Shown: positions 1 through 5,197 of the stretch, in pieces
How the letters are laid out: each line of letters starts with the position of its first letter
Numbering within the stretch: position 1 is the stretch's first letter
Origin: Pseudomonadota bacterium
GTDB taxonomy: Bacteria > Pseudomonadota > Alphaproteobacteria > Rhizobiales > Xanthobacteraceae
Direction: 5' to 3'
DNA: 5,394 bases
Assembly (NCBI GenBank): GCA_023449855.1
Contig: JAEXHR010000132.1
Location: 1 to 5,394 of the forward strand
Position numbers and translations under genes: made by a program
Notes under the pieces: model-generated
What the model saw: the letters and a program-made list of their open reading frames with translations, nothing else
Database searches by the model: none
Told to the model about the DNA's origin: nothing

Positions 1-2
1 GT

Positions 3-33
3 GATGGGTATCGCTGCGCTCAACCCATCCTAC
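3..33 (-). repeat. GTAG-headed REP-like palindromic unit after the last gene
   Basis: Read on the minus strand, this is GTAG, then the 7-base arm GATGGGT, a 13-base loop containing AGCGCAGCG, and the perfect complementary arm ACCCATC. The layout (GTAG head, 7-bp stem, 13-base loop) matches the unit at 4940-4970, although the stem sequence differs. GTAG or similar tetranucleotide heads are known from REP sequences mobilised by RAYT transposases; assignment to that class is inference. The GTAG lies three bases after the stop codon of the aldolase-like gene, so the hairpin would form in its 3' untranslated region. There it could protect the transcript end or assist Rho-dependent termination. It has no T tract and is not an intrinsic terminator. 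Confidence 0.7.
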
Positions 34-36
34 GAT

Positions 37-975
37 TCATTTCAAATTCGCGCGCTTATCGTAGCGGGCGACGCGCGACAGCAGGTAATCCACCTCCGCC
101 TTCGCCGGCGCCGACAGCACCGGGCCCGGCTTGCGCTGCGCGGCGGAAGCGATGATGCCTCGCTTCTGCAGCACGTATTTGCGTACGGACAGGCCGACAC
201 CCGGCTGCTGCTCGTAGCGCACCAGCGGCAGATGCGCGTCGAACAGGTCATGCGCCTTGTCGCGCTCGCCCTTCTTGGAGAGGTTCACCACGTCGATCAG
301 CATTTCCGGGAAGGCGTAGCCAGCCATGGCGCCGTCGGCGCCACGCTCCATCTCGAAATCGAGGAAGGTGCCGCCATTGCCGGTGAGGATCGAGAGTTCG
401 CGCAAGCTGCCATCTTTCTGGAAATTGCGCAGCGCAGTGATCTTCTCGAGGCCCGGCCAGTCCTCGTGCTTGAGCATCACGCAGGATTTTGAATCCATGA
501 CGATCTTGCGGATGACCGCATTCGTCATGACCACGTTCAGGGTCAGCGGATAGTCCTGCAACACCCACGGCACATCCTCGCCGATGGCTTCCGACGCCTG
601 CTTGAAATAGGTGGTGATCTGATCGTCCGTGCGCAGATGCGGCGGCGGGGCGATCATCACAGCAGCAGCGCCGGCATCCATTGACTTCAACGCCAGCGAG
701 CGCATCGACGCAAAGCCCGGCGCGGAGACGCCGACAATGATCTGCAGTTTGTCGCCGGCGCGCTTGATGAAGCGCGTCGCCACGCTTTCCGATTCCGCGC
801 TTTCCAGCTTCGGCGCTTCGCCGAGAATGCCGAGCACGGTGACACCGTCGCAGCCGATCGAGGCATAGAAATCGATCAGGCTGTCGATGGATTTGTCGTC
901 GATGCGGCCGTCATCGAAGAAAGGGGTCGGCGCGATGGCGAAGGTACCGGCAGCTTTGGACGTCAGTTTCATCAT
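37..975 (-). CDS. DapA/N-acetylneuraminate-lyase-family protein, probable class I aldolase, not a true DHDPS
   Basis: The 312-residue TIM-barrel protein has the length and layout of the dihydrodipicolinate synthase/N-acetylneuraminate lyase family, whose members use a Schiff-base lysine to make or cleave C-C bonds with keto acids. Visible landmarks are TFAIAPTPF (11-19), GILGE (49-53, matching GTTGE of DHDPS), QDYP (140-143, matching YNVP) and MLKHED (167-172), with K169 as the probable Schiff-base lysine. The DHDPS threonine pair is I50-L51, the catalytic tyrosine position is Q140, and no arginine matches the substrate-carboxylate residue. Lysine biosynthesis is therefore unlikely. The start is ATG-ATG: AGAGG (983-979) lies 3 bases before the first ATG and 6 before the second, so translation may begin at 972. 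It is the last gene of the run, 66 bases after the dehydrogenase. The substrate is unknown; it could be an aldolase, hydratase or decarboxylase of the pathway. Confidence 0.88.
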   Translation of the reverse strand: MMKLTSKAAGTFAIAPTPFFDDGRIDDKSIDSLIDFYASIGCDGVTVLGILGEAPKLESAESESVATRFIKRAGDKLQIIVGVSAPGFASMRSLALKSMDAGAAAVMIAPPPHLRTDDQITTYFKQASEAIGEDVPWVLQDYPLTLNVVMTNAVIRKIVMDSKSCVMLKHEDWPGLEKITALRNFQKDGSLRELSILTGNGGTFLDFEMERGADGAMAGYAFPEMLIDVVNLSKKGERDKAHDLFDAHLPLVRYEQQPGVGLSVRKYVLQKRGIIASAAQRKPGPVLSAPAKAEVDYLLSRVARYDKRANLK

Positions 976-1041
976 GGGCCTCTGAATGGGAATGCCGCAC
1001 TCTAGCGTGAAACAAAGGCTTTGTCCGCCCCCTCGCCATCG

Positions 1042-1923
1042 TCAGAACCGTCGCGCGCCCTGCTTCGCCTCGTCGTCCGAGAAGAAGATTTCTGCCGCAT
1101 GGCTGACGATGTCCTGCGCGTTCCAGGGCTTGTCCAGCGGCGGCTTCCAGCCTTCCATTTCCATCATCTTCATCTCGCGCACGCCGCGCGGGCCGGACAC
1201 GCCGAGCACCTTGCCGGTCTGGTCACCGGAGAGATCGCTGACCATGTAGAGCACGGCCGGCGCGATTCCGTCGGCATCGAGGGCTGCGCCGGGATTTTCG
1301 ATATAGCGCGGCAGATCGGCCGTCATGCGCGTCAACGCGCCCGGAGAGAGCGTCCAAATGCGGATGCCGTATTTGCGGCCCTCGATGGCCAGCACATTGG
1401 AAAAGCCCCAGATGCCGCCCTTCGCCGCGCCATAATTGCTCTGGCCGAAATTGCCGATCAGGCCGGAGGTCGACGAGGTGTTGACGATGACGCCGCCGCC
1501 ATGATCGCGCATGAAGTTGAACACCGGCTTGGTGACGCAATAGGTGCCCTTGAGATGCACCTTGATGACCTTGTCCCAGGCTTCCTCGGTGGATTTGGCA
1601 AAACTCTGGTCGCGCAGAATGCCGGCATTGTTGACGAGGATATCGACCTTGCCGAACGCCTTGATGGCGTCGTCGAACACCGACTGGCCGCCGGCCATCG
1701 TCGCGATATCCGCGCCGTTGGCGATGGCCTTGCCGCCGGCCTTGGTAATCGCGTCGACCACCTGCTGCGCCATGGAGAGATCGGAGCCTGAGCCGTCGCG
1801 CGGGCCGCCAAGATCGTTGACGACGACCGACGCGCCTTCCCGCGCGAACAGTTTTGCGTAGGCTTCACCAAGACCGCCACCAGCGCCGGTGATAATCGCG
1901 ACTTTGCCGTCGAGCAGACCCAT
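1042..1923 (-). CDS. MFE-2-type short-chain dehydrogenase, probable (3R)-hydroxyacyl-CoA dehydrogenase
   Basis: This 293-residue protein is a classical SDR closely resembling the dehydrogenase domain of peroxisomal multifunctional enzyme 2 (17-beta-HSD type 4). The Rossmann motif TGAGGGLG is at 12-19 and NDLGG at 36-40. The aspartate after the second strand (D37) favours NAD over NADP. NNAG is at 98-101, the catalytic serine is probably S151, and Y164 and K168 form the YxxxK pair. The expected reaction is NAD-dependent oxidation of a 3-hydroxyacyl-CoA to the 3-ketoacyl-CoA in the cytoplasm, after the MaoC hydratase. The chosen start gives MGLLDGKVAIITG, with GGGAG seven bases upstream. The frame stays open for 45 more codons, but these run into a palindromic repeat and do not look like protein. 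The tail after residue 245 (VREMKMMEMEGWKPP, then KPW) resembles other MFE-2-type bacterial SDRs. Function is firm at family level; the substrate is inferred. Confidence 0.93.
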   Translation of the reverse strand: MGLLDGKVAIITGAGGGLGEAYAKLFAREGASVVVNDLGGPRDGSGSDLSMAQQVVDAITKAGGKAIANGADIATMAGGQSVFDDAIKAFGKVDILVNNAGILRDQSFAKSTEEAWDKVIKVHLKGTYCVTKPVFNFMRDHGGGVIVNTSSTSGLIGNFGQSNYGAAKGGIWGFSNVLAIEGRKYGIRIWTLSPGALTRMTADLPRYIENPGAALDADGIAPAVLYMVSDLSGDQTGKVLGVSGPRGVREMKMMEMEGWKPPLDKPWNAQDIVSHAAEIFFSDDEAKQGARRF

Positions 1924-2020
1924 AGCGATGCTCCCTGTGTTTGTCGTCGCGATTGATCCGCGATCGCTGCGTAACCTCTCCCCGCTTGCAGCAGGGTTAT
2001 CGAGGATAGTGCTCGGCCTG

Positions 2021-2062
2021 CATGGTTCGAGACGCCCGCTTCGCGGGCTCCTCACCATGAGG
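2021..2062 (+). repeat. Palindromic hairpin repeat, 'GG' type, unit 1
   Basis: The unit reads CATGGT, then TCGAGAC, a perfect inner hairpin GCCCGC-TTC-GCGGGC (2034-2048), TCCTC, and the closing arm ACCATG (2054-2059). It forms a two-tier hairpin in the spacer between the hydratase and dehydrogenase genes. The unpaired sequences (TCGAGAC on one side, TCCTC on the other) match those of the other three copies in this window. Similar units are, from memory, frequent in Bradyrhizobium and Rhodopseudomonas genomes. It faces the next unit, which lies on the opposite strand. Confidence 0.85.
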
Positions 2063-2085
2063 GTCTTCTATAGCTTCCTACTCGC

Positions 2086-2130
2086 CCTCATCCTGAGGAG
2101 CGGCCGTCTGCGGCCGCGTCTCGAAGGATG
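2086..2130 (-). repeat. Palindromic hairpin repeat, 'CC' type, unit 2
   Basis: On the minus strand this begins CATCCTTCGAGACG and ends CTCCTCAGGATGAGG. The outer arms pair perfectly (2089-2094 with 2125-2130). The inner stem is a perfect 7-bp GCGGCCG/CGGCCGC with a TCTG loop (2100-2117). It is the opposite-strand partner of the unit at 2021-2062, giving a convergent pair. The outer arms carry CC/GG where that unit carries GG/CC. It lies 28 bases downstream of the hydratase stop codon, so it would be transcribed if the five genes form one message. Confidence 0.85.
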
Positions 2131-2158
2131 GCCACAGTCCTCGTCCAAGCCACAAGAA

Positions 2159-3019
2159 TCAGGCCAGCACCGTGCGTCCGCTCTTGATCACGGTGACGCC
2201 ACGGTCCTTCACCTTGGCTTCGAAGCTGACGATGTTGCCGTCCTTCCACAGCTCCATGGTGACAGTCTCGCCCGGAAACACCGGCGATGAGAACCGCGCG
2301 CCATGCTGCTTGAACGCGCCCGGATCGTAATCGGCAAAAGTCTGCAGCACGCCGCGGCAGGTGATGCCATAGGTGCACATGCCGTGCAGGATCGGGCGCG
2401 GGAAGCCGGCCTTCTTCGCAAATTCGGGATCGCTGTGCAGCGGATTGCGGTCGCCACAGAGGCGATAGACCAGTGCCTGATCCGGGCGCGTGGTGATGTC
2501 GATGGTCTTGTCGGGCGCGCGACTCGGCACCTTGTGCGCTTCCGGCTGGCCTTCGGACGGACCGCCGAAGCCGCCATCGCCGCGGGCGAAGCGCGAGGCC
2601 ACGAGGGTCGCGATCGCATCGCCGCTCTCATCGCGCAAGATGGTCTGGTGCAGGATGACGGCGCCCTTGTCCTTGCCCTTGTCGAACACGCCGAGCACCG
2701 TCGAGTCGGCCGTGATCTTCGCTTCAACCGGCATCGGCTTGTGGAAGGTGATATCGCGCTCGCCGTCGACGACCATCACGCGGTTCAGCTTCATGTCGCC
2801 GGGACCCGAGCCCCATGCTGCGACGGACGCGAAGGTCGGCACGACCTTCAGCGGGCGCGGCGTATAGGTGCCTTCATTGACGAAAGCGAGTTCGGTCTCG
2901 TTCATCGGATCGGCGCCCATGCCGATGCCGTAGGCGTAGAGCATGACTTCGCGGTCGGTCCAGGAATACTTCTGGCCGATATTCTTCATCGCCATCAGCT
3001 CTTCGTAGACGATAGGCAT
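2159..3019 (-). CDS. Two-domain MaoC-like enoyl-CoA hydratase 2
   Basis: The 286-residue protein has the double hot-dog layout of eukaryotic MFE-2 hydratase 2. The degenerate N-terminal half (about 1-150) shows YAYGIGMGADP at 28-38. The C-terminal half holds the diagnostic hydratase 2 motif: Y185, then GDRNPLHSDPEFAKKAGF (189-206) with the catalytic D190 and H195 and with N192, followed by PILHG (209-213). The expected reaction is hydration of a trans-2-enoyl-CoA to the (3R)-hydroxyacyl-CoA, which the neighbouring SDR can oxidise. Alternatively, hydration could give a tertiary alcohol for a retro-aldolase. The start is the ATG giving MPIVYEEL, with GGGAG about nine bases upstream. The frame continues for 32 more codons into a palindromic repeat, and I reject that extension. 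The gene sits between two repeat-filled spacers of 147 and 235 bases. Family assignment is strong; substrate and exact in vivo reaction are inferred. Confidence 0.95.
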   Translation of the reverse strand: MPIVYEELMAMKNIGQKYSWTDREVMLYAYGIGMGADPMNETELAFVNEGTYTPRPLKVVPTFASVAAWGSGPGDMKLNRVMVVDGERDITFHKPMPVEAKITADSTVLGVFDKGKDKGAVILHQTILRDESGDAIATLVASRFARGDGGFGGPSEGQPEAHKVPSRAPDKTIDITTRPDQALVYRLCGDRNPLHSDPEFAKKAGFPRPILHGMCTYGITCRGVLQTFADYDPGAFKQHGARFSSPVFPGETVTMELWKDGNIVSFEAKVKDRGVTVIKSGRTVLA

Positions 3020-3055
3020 TGGTGTTTTCTCCCGGCTTCTTGTTGTGCTCAGTCC

Positions 3056-3098
3056 CCTCATGGTGAGGAGGCGCGTAGCGCCGTCTCGAACCATGAGG
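3056..3098 (-). repeat. Palindromic hairpin repeat, 'GG' type, unit 3
   Basis: The outer arms CCTCATGGT (3056-3064) and ACCATGAGG (3090-3098) form a perfect 9-bp stem. The inner stem GGCGC-GTA-GCGCC (3070-3082) is also perfect. On the minus strand it carries the TTCGAGACG and CTCCTC segments shared by all copies. It sits 36 bases upstream of the hydratase start codon, inside the message if the genes are co-transcribed. There it could influence processing or downstream expression; that role is inference. Confidence 0.87.
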
Positions 3099-3115
3099 AG
3101 TGTTTTGCATGGCAT

Positions 3116-3157
3116 CTCATCCTTCGAGACGCCGCTACGCGGCTCCTCAGGATGAGG
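3116..3157 (+). repeat. Palindromic hairpin repeat, 'CC' type, unit 4
   Basis: The outer arms CTCATCCT (3116-3123) and AGGATGAG (3149-3156) pair perfectly. The inner stem GCCGC-TAC-GCGGC (3131-3143) is perfect. Compared with the unit at 3056-3098 read on the other strand, GG/CC in the outer stem becomes CC/GG, and the inner GGCGC/GCGCC becomes GCCGC/GCGGC. All of these changes preserve pairing. It begins nine bases beyond the end of the DUF35 gene and is divergent to its partner. Confidence 0.87.
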
Positions 3158-3166
3158 GCCGGAGTT

Positions 3167-3559
3167 TTACGCCGGCGTGAAGAACGGCAGCGGTGCGCCG
3201 TCGGTTGGCTTCCACACCAGCTTGACCTTCTGGCCGATCTTCACCGTGGCCGGATCGCAGTCCACGATGTTGGTCTGCATCGACGGTCCCTCTTTCAGCG
3301 TCACATAGGCGATGACGTAAGGGCCGGTCGCCGACTTGCGCATGTGGCTGTAGGTGTAGATCTCGCCCTCGCCCGATGCCTCTTCCCATTCGGTCTTGTC
3401 GGAGAAGCAGAACGGGCAGATCGAACGCGGGAAGAAATGCGCGTCGCCGCAGGTGGTGCAGCGCTTGATCAGGAACTTGCCGTCCTTGGCCGCATCCCAG
3501 AATGGCTGCGTTTCCGGATTGCCCTGCGGGGTCGGATACTTCTTGGCTTCGGTCGTCAT
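3167..3559 (-). CDS. DUF35 zinc-ribbon/OB-fold acyl-CoA-associated protein
   Basis: The 130-residue protein has the two-part DUF35 layout. An N-terminal helical segment and rubredoxin-like zinc ribbon carry C34-x2-C37 and C48-x2-C51 (CTTCGDAHFFPRSICPFC). An OB-fold domain follows from about residue 60 to 125 (GEIYTYSHM, then YVIAYVTLKEGP, then KVKLVWKP). Such proteins form complexes with SCP2-type thiolase-like enzymes; the known case is the DUF35 domain of ChsH2 with Ltp2 in steroid side-chain cleavage, where DUF35 helps the lyase bind its acyl-CoA. The ATG overlaps the stop of the upstream thiolase-like gene as TGATG, a sign of translational coupling and fixed stoichiometry. GGAG lies eight bases before the ATG, inside the upstream gene. 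The longer 158-codon frame would run 28 codons into the thiolase-like gene and is rejected. Partner identity is inferred from adjacency and family precedent. Confidence 0.93.
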   Translation of the reverse strand: MTTEAKKYPTPQGNPETQPFWDAAKDGKFLIKRCTTCGDAHFFPRSICPFCFSDKTEWEEASGEGEIYTYSHMRKSATGPYVIAYVTLKEGPSMQTNIVDCDPATVKIGQKVKLVWKPTDGAPLPFFTPA

Positions 3560-4707
3560 CACACGCGCTCCAGAATGGCGGTCGAGGCAGCATGGCGCAC
3601 GCCGAGCAGGCCGCCGGTGCCGTGAGCAATCGCGAGGTCGCAATTCGGGACCTGCAGTTTCGGATGGGCTTCGCCGCGCAGCTGGCGCACGGCTTCCAGG
3701 ATCTTGGTCATGCCGCCGCGATTGATCGGATGGTTGCTGCAGAGACCGCCGCCATCGGTGTTGAACGGCAGCTTGCCGACGCCCGAGATCAGGTTGCCGT
3801 CGGACACGAACTTGCCGCCCTCGCCCTTCTTGCAGAAGCCGAGGTCCTCGAGCTGCATCAGGACCGTGATGGTGAAGCTGTCATAGATCGACGCATATTT
3901 CATGTCCTGCGGCGTCACGCCCGCTTCCTCGAAAGCGCGCGGACCGGACCACACGCCGGCCGAATAAGTGAGGTCGAGATCCTTGCCGCCGCGCGGGCCC
4001 TTCATGGCTTCGCCGTGGCCGATCAGGCGCACCAGCGGCTTCTTCAGGCTCTTGGCGATTTCCTCGGTGGTGACGATGAGCGCGCCACCGCCGTCGGTGA
4101 CGACGCAGCAATCCATGCGGCGCAGCGGGTCCGAGATCATCGGCGAGTTCAGCACGTCCTCGACGGTGACCACATCCTTCAGCATCGCATGCGGATTGTA
4201 TTGCGCGTGATGCGAAGCCGCGACCTTGATCCAGGCGAGCTGTTCGGAGGTGGTGCCGTAATCGTGCATGTGGCGCATCGCGGCCATGCCATAGGCATTG
4301 TGCGTGGTCGCACCGAAGGCGGTTTCGAAATCGGCTTCGGCGCCCTGCGCGCGCGGCGCTGCCGGCATCGTGCGCGGCTTGCCGGCGAGTGTGATCAGCG
4401 CCACCGAGCACTTGCCGAGCGCGATCGCCTGCGCGGCATGGCCGAGCGCGATGATGTAGGAGCAGCCGCCGGTTTCGGTGGAATCCACATGGCGCGGCTT
4501 GAGGCCGAGATAGTCGGTCATCGGCCACAGACCGCCATTGGCATCGCCGGCGATGAAGAGGCCGTCGACGTCCTTGTGCGTCAGGCCTGCGTCCTCAAGC
4601 GCACCCTTGGCGACTTCGGCATGCAGCTGCCAGAGAGATTTATCCGGCGCATGCCGCGTCGGATGCTCATAGATGCCCGCGATATAGGCCTTGCCCTTGA
4701 TACTCAA
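3559..4707 (-). CDS. SCP2/SCP-x-type thiolase-like protein (thiolase or Ltp2-like acyl-CoA lyase)
   Basis: This 382-residue protein belongs to the SCP-x thiolase-like family, which contains lipid and steroid thiolases and the Ltp2 retro-aldolases. Landmarks are TETGGCSY (77-84, with C82 at the thiolase nucleophile position), DCCVVTDGGGAL (199-210), YDSFT (275-279), LEDLGFCKKGEGG (286-298), NTDGGGLCSNHP (316-327, with the conserved H326) and HGTGG (362-366). The last replaces the CxG motif of true thiolases. C82 is present while the second active-site cysteine is missing, so both a thiolytic and a retro-aldol mechanism remain possible. The coupled DUF35 gene favours an Ltp2-like complex. The start is TTG: it has GGAG six bases upstream, an in-frame TGA lies only 33 bases upstream, and the next methionine would be residue 63, beyond conserved sequence. 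It is the first gene of the run, behind a possible promoter. Family is firm; reaction and substrate are inferred. Confidence 0.93.
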   Translation of the reverse strand: MSIKGKAYIAGIYEHPTRHAPDKSLWQLHAEVAKGALEDAGLTHKDVDGLFIAGDANGGLWPMTDYLGLKPRHVDSTETGGCSYIIALGHAAQAIALGKCSVALITLAGKPRTMPAAPRAQGAEADFETAFGATTHNAYGMAAMRHMHDYGTTSEQLAWIKVAASHHAQYNPHAMLKDVVTVEDVLNSPMISDPLRRMDCCVVTDGGGALIVTTEEIAKSLKKPLVRLIGHGEAMKGPRGGKDLDLTYSAGVWSGPRAFEEAGVTPQDMKYASIYDSFTITVLMQLEDLGFCKKGEGGKFVSDGNLISGVGKLPFNTDGGGLCSNHPINRGGMTKILEAVRQLRGEAHPKLQVPNCDLAIAHGTGGLLGVRHAASTAILERV

Positions 4708-4712
4708 TCGTC

Positions 4713-4717
4713 TCTCC
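4713..4717 (-). promoter_or_regulatory. Ribosome binding site supporting the TTG start of the thiolase-like gene
   Basis: On the minus strand GGAGA lies five bases before TTG at 4707 (GGAG is six bases before). An in-frame TGA at 4740-4738 rules out a longer protein, and no ATG or GTG start lies near. This supports a true TTG start, which may limit expression of the first gene and of its coupled DUF35 partner. Confidence 0.75.
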
Positions 4718-4781
4718 GCTTGGTGTTTCGTCCCAGTTCAGTTTTTTCTGCCGGTTCAAAACAGGCTTGGCAAGCGACAAC

Positions 4782-4810
4782 ATTTCACGCTGCGGATGTG
4801 AATTTCACAA
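4782..4810 (-). promoter_or_regulatory. Possible sigma-70-like promoter for the operon
   Basis: On the minus strand TTGTGA (4810-4805) and TGAAAT (4787-4782) are separated by 17 bases. Each matches four of six positions of the TTGACA and TATAAT consensus. A start near 4775 would give a leader of about 70 bases before the TTG codon. The two elements fall inside the two direct repeats described for 4782-4819, as expected for a repressible promoter. A weaker alternative lies downstream: TTGCCA, 17 bases, CAGAAA, with the first hexamer ending at about 4764. Consensus matching alone is weak evidence in a GC-rich alphaproteobacterium. Confidence 0.35.
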
Positions 4811-4819
4811 TGCGGAATG
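4782..4819. promoter_or_regulatory. Tandem 20-bp-spaced direct repeat, candidate operator
   Basis: ATTTCAC-GC-TGCGGA (4782-4796) is repeated as ATTTCAC-AA-TGCGGA (4802-4816), identical at 13 of 15 positions and exactly 20 bp apart. Two regulator dimers would therefore sit on one face of the helix. Between and within them is the interrupted palindrome TGTGAA-T-TTCACA (4797-4809). The right copy read on the minus strand, TTCCGCATTGTGAAA, is an imperfect palindrome of a size and style seen for IclR-family operators. Assigning it to that family is inference. No regulator gene lies in the window. Confidence 0.5.
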
Positions 4820-4939
4820 GACGTAAAAGTGTCGCGCAGCTTTTTGCTTGCAGGGAAGCAGTTTGCCAATCTGGTCGGCGAGCCCTCACAAAAGCGGAGA
4901 GCAGGATTTCCGGAATTGGTGGGCTCAGATCGGAGGATC

Positions 4940-4970
4940 GTAGGGCGGATGAGCGACAGCGTAATCCGCC
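4940..4970 (+). repeat. GTAG-headed REP-like unit, left half of an inverted pair
   Basis: GTAG (4940-4943) is followed by GGCGGAT (4944-4950), a 13-base loop containing AGCG twice, and the perfect arm ATCCGCC (4964-4970). This is the same layout as the unit at 3-33. It pairs with an opposite-strand copy 26 bases further on, giving a BIME-like arrangement. It lies about 230 bases upstream of the first gene. Confidence 0.85.
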
Positions 4971-4996
4971 GCGGTCTTCGCCACACGAACTCGGCC

Positions 4997-5028
4997 GGCG
5001 GATTACGCCTTCGGCTTATCCGCCCTAC
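4997..5028 (-). repeat. GTAG-headed REP-like unit, right half of an inverted pair
   Basis: Read on the minus strand it is GTAG (5028-5025), GGCGGAT, a 14-base loop (AAGCCGAAGGCGTA), and ATCCGCC ending at 4997. Its stem arms are identical to those of the 4940-4970 copy, so the two units can also pair with each other to form one long hairpin. The loop differs by several bases, so the copies are related but not a fresh duplication. Confidence 0.85.
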
Positions 5029-5080
5029 GGACGAGTGCTCGCAATCTCGCGGCGCCGAAGCGTCCGAGGTGTGAGCAGTT

Positions 5081-5103
5081 CTCCCCTCCAGACATGAGGG
5101 GAG
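5081..5103. repeat. Perfect 8-bp hairpin in intergenic DNA
   Basis: CTCCCCTC (5081-5088) and GAGGGGAG (5096-5103) form a perfect stem around the 7-base loop CAGACAT. No T tract follows on either strand, so it is not a standard intrinsic terminator. It marks the left edge of the hairpin-rich block that continues to the right end of the window. Confidence 0.7.
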
Positions 5104-5108
5104 GCAGC

Positions 5109-5197
5109 ACGCCGTAAGGCGCGATTTGGTGGAACTGAACGCAATCCGTTTCGCTGGATCGCCAGCGAAACCGCAATTGCGCAACGCCTTACGGCGC
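5109..5197. repeat. Nested inverted repeat of about 90 bases
   Basis: The outer arms CGCCGTAAGGCG (5110-5121) and CGCCTTACGGCG (5185-5196) are exact 12-base complements. Inside them GCAAT (5141-5145) pairs with ATTGC (5176-5180). Within that, GTTTCGCTGG (5148-5157) pairs perfectly with CCAGCGAAAC (5162-5171) around the loop ATCG. The whole could form a long interrupted hairpin on either strand. It may be a miniature palindromic element or part of a larger repeat; no target-site duplication was identified. Confidence 0.65.

Noticed and set aside
1012..1024. Small palindrome ACAAAG-G-CTTTGT between the SDR and aldolase-like genes
   Set aside because: A six-base AT-rich stem with one central base is too weak for a terminator, and no T tract follows. 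A regulator site is possible but unsupported.
1021..1791. Plus-strand open frame opposite the SDR gene
   Set aside because: It is the antisense shadow of a gene with an intact Rossmann motif and catalytic tetrad.
3056..3157. Possible CRISPR array, because of repeated hairpins
   Set aside because: There are only two units per spacer, in opposite orientations, with no equal-length unique spacers and no cas genes.
2303..3625. Long plus-strand open frame opposite the hydratase and DUF35 genes
   Set aside because: It is antisense to two genes with clear catalytic motifs, crosses the repeat-bearing spacer, and its translation is rich in Arg, His and Ala with no recognisable domain. GC-rich codon use commonly leaves such antisense frames open.
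3502..5097. Long plus-strand open frame of 531 codons opposite the thiolase-like gene
   Set aside because: It mirrors the thiolase-like gene, then continues through the control region and the REP pair. No start signal or domain is visible.
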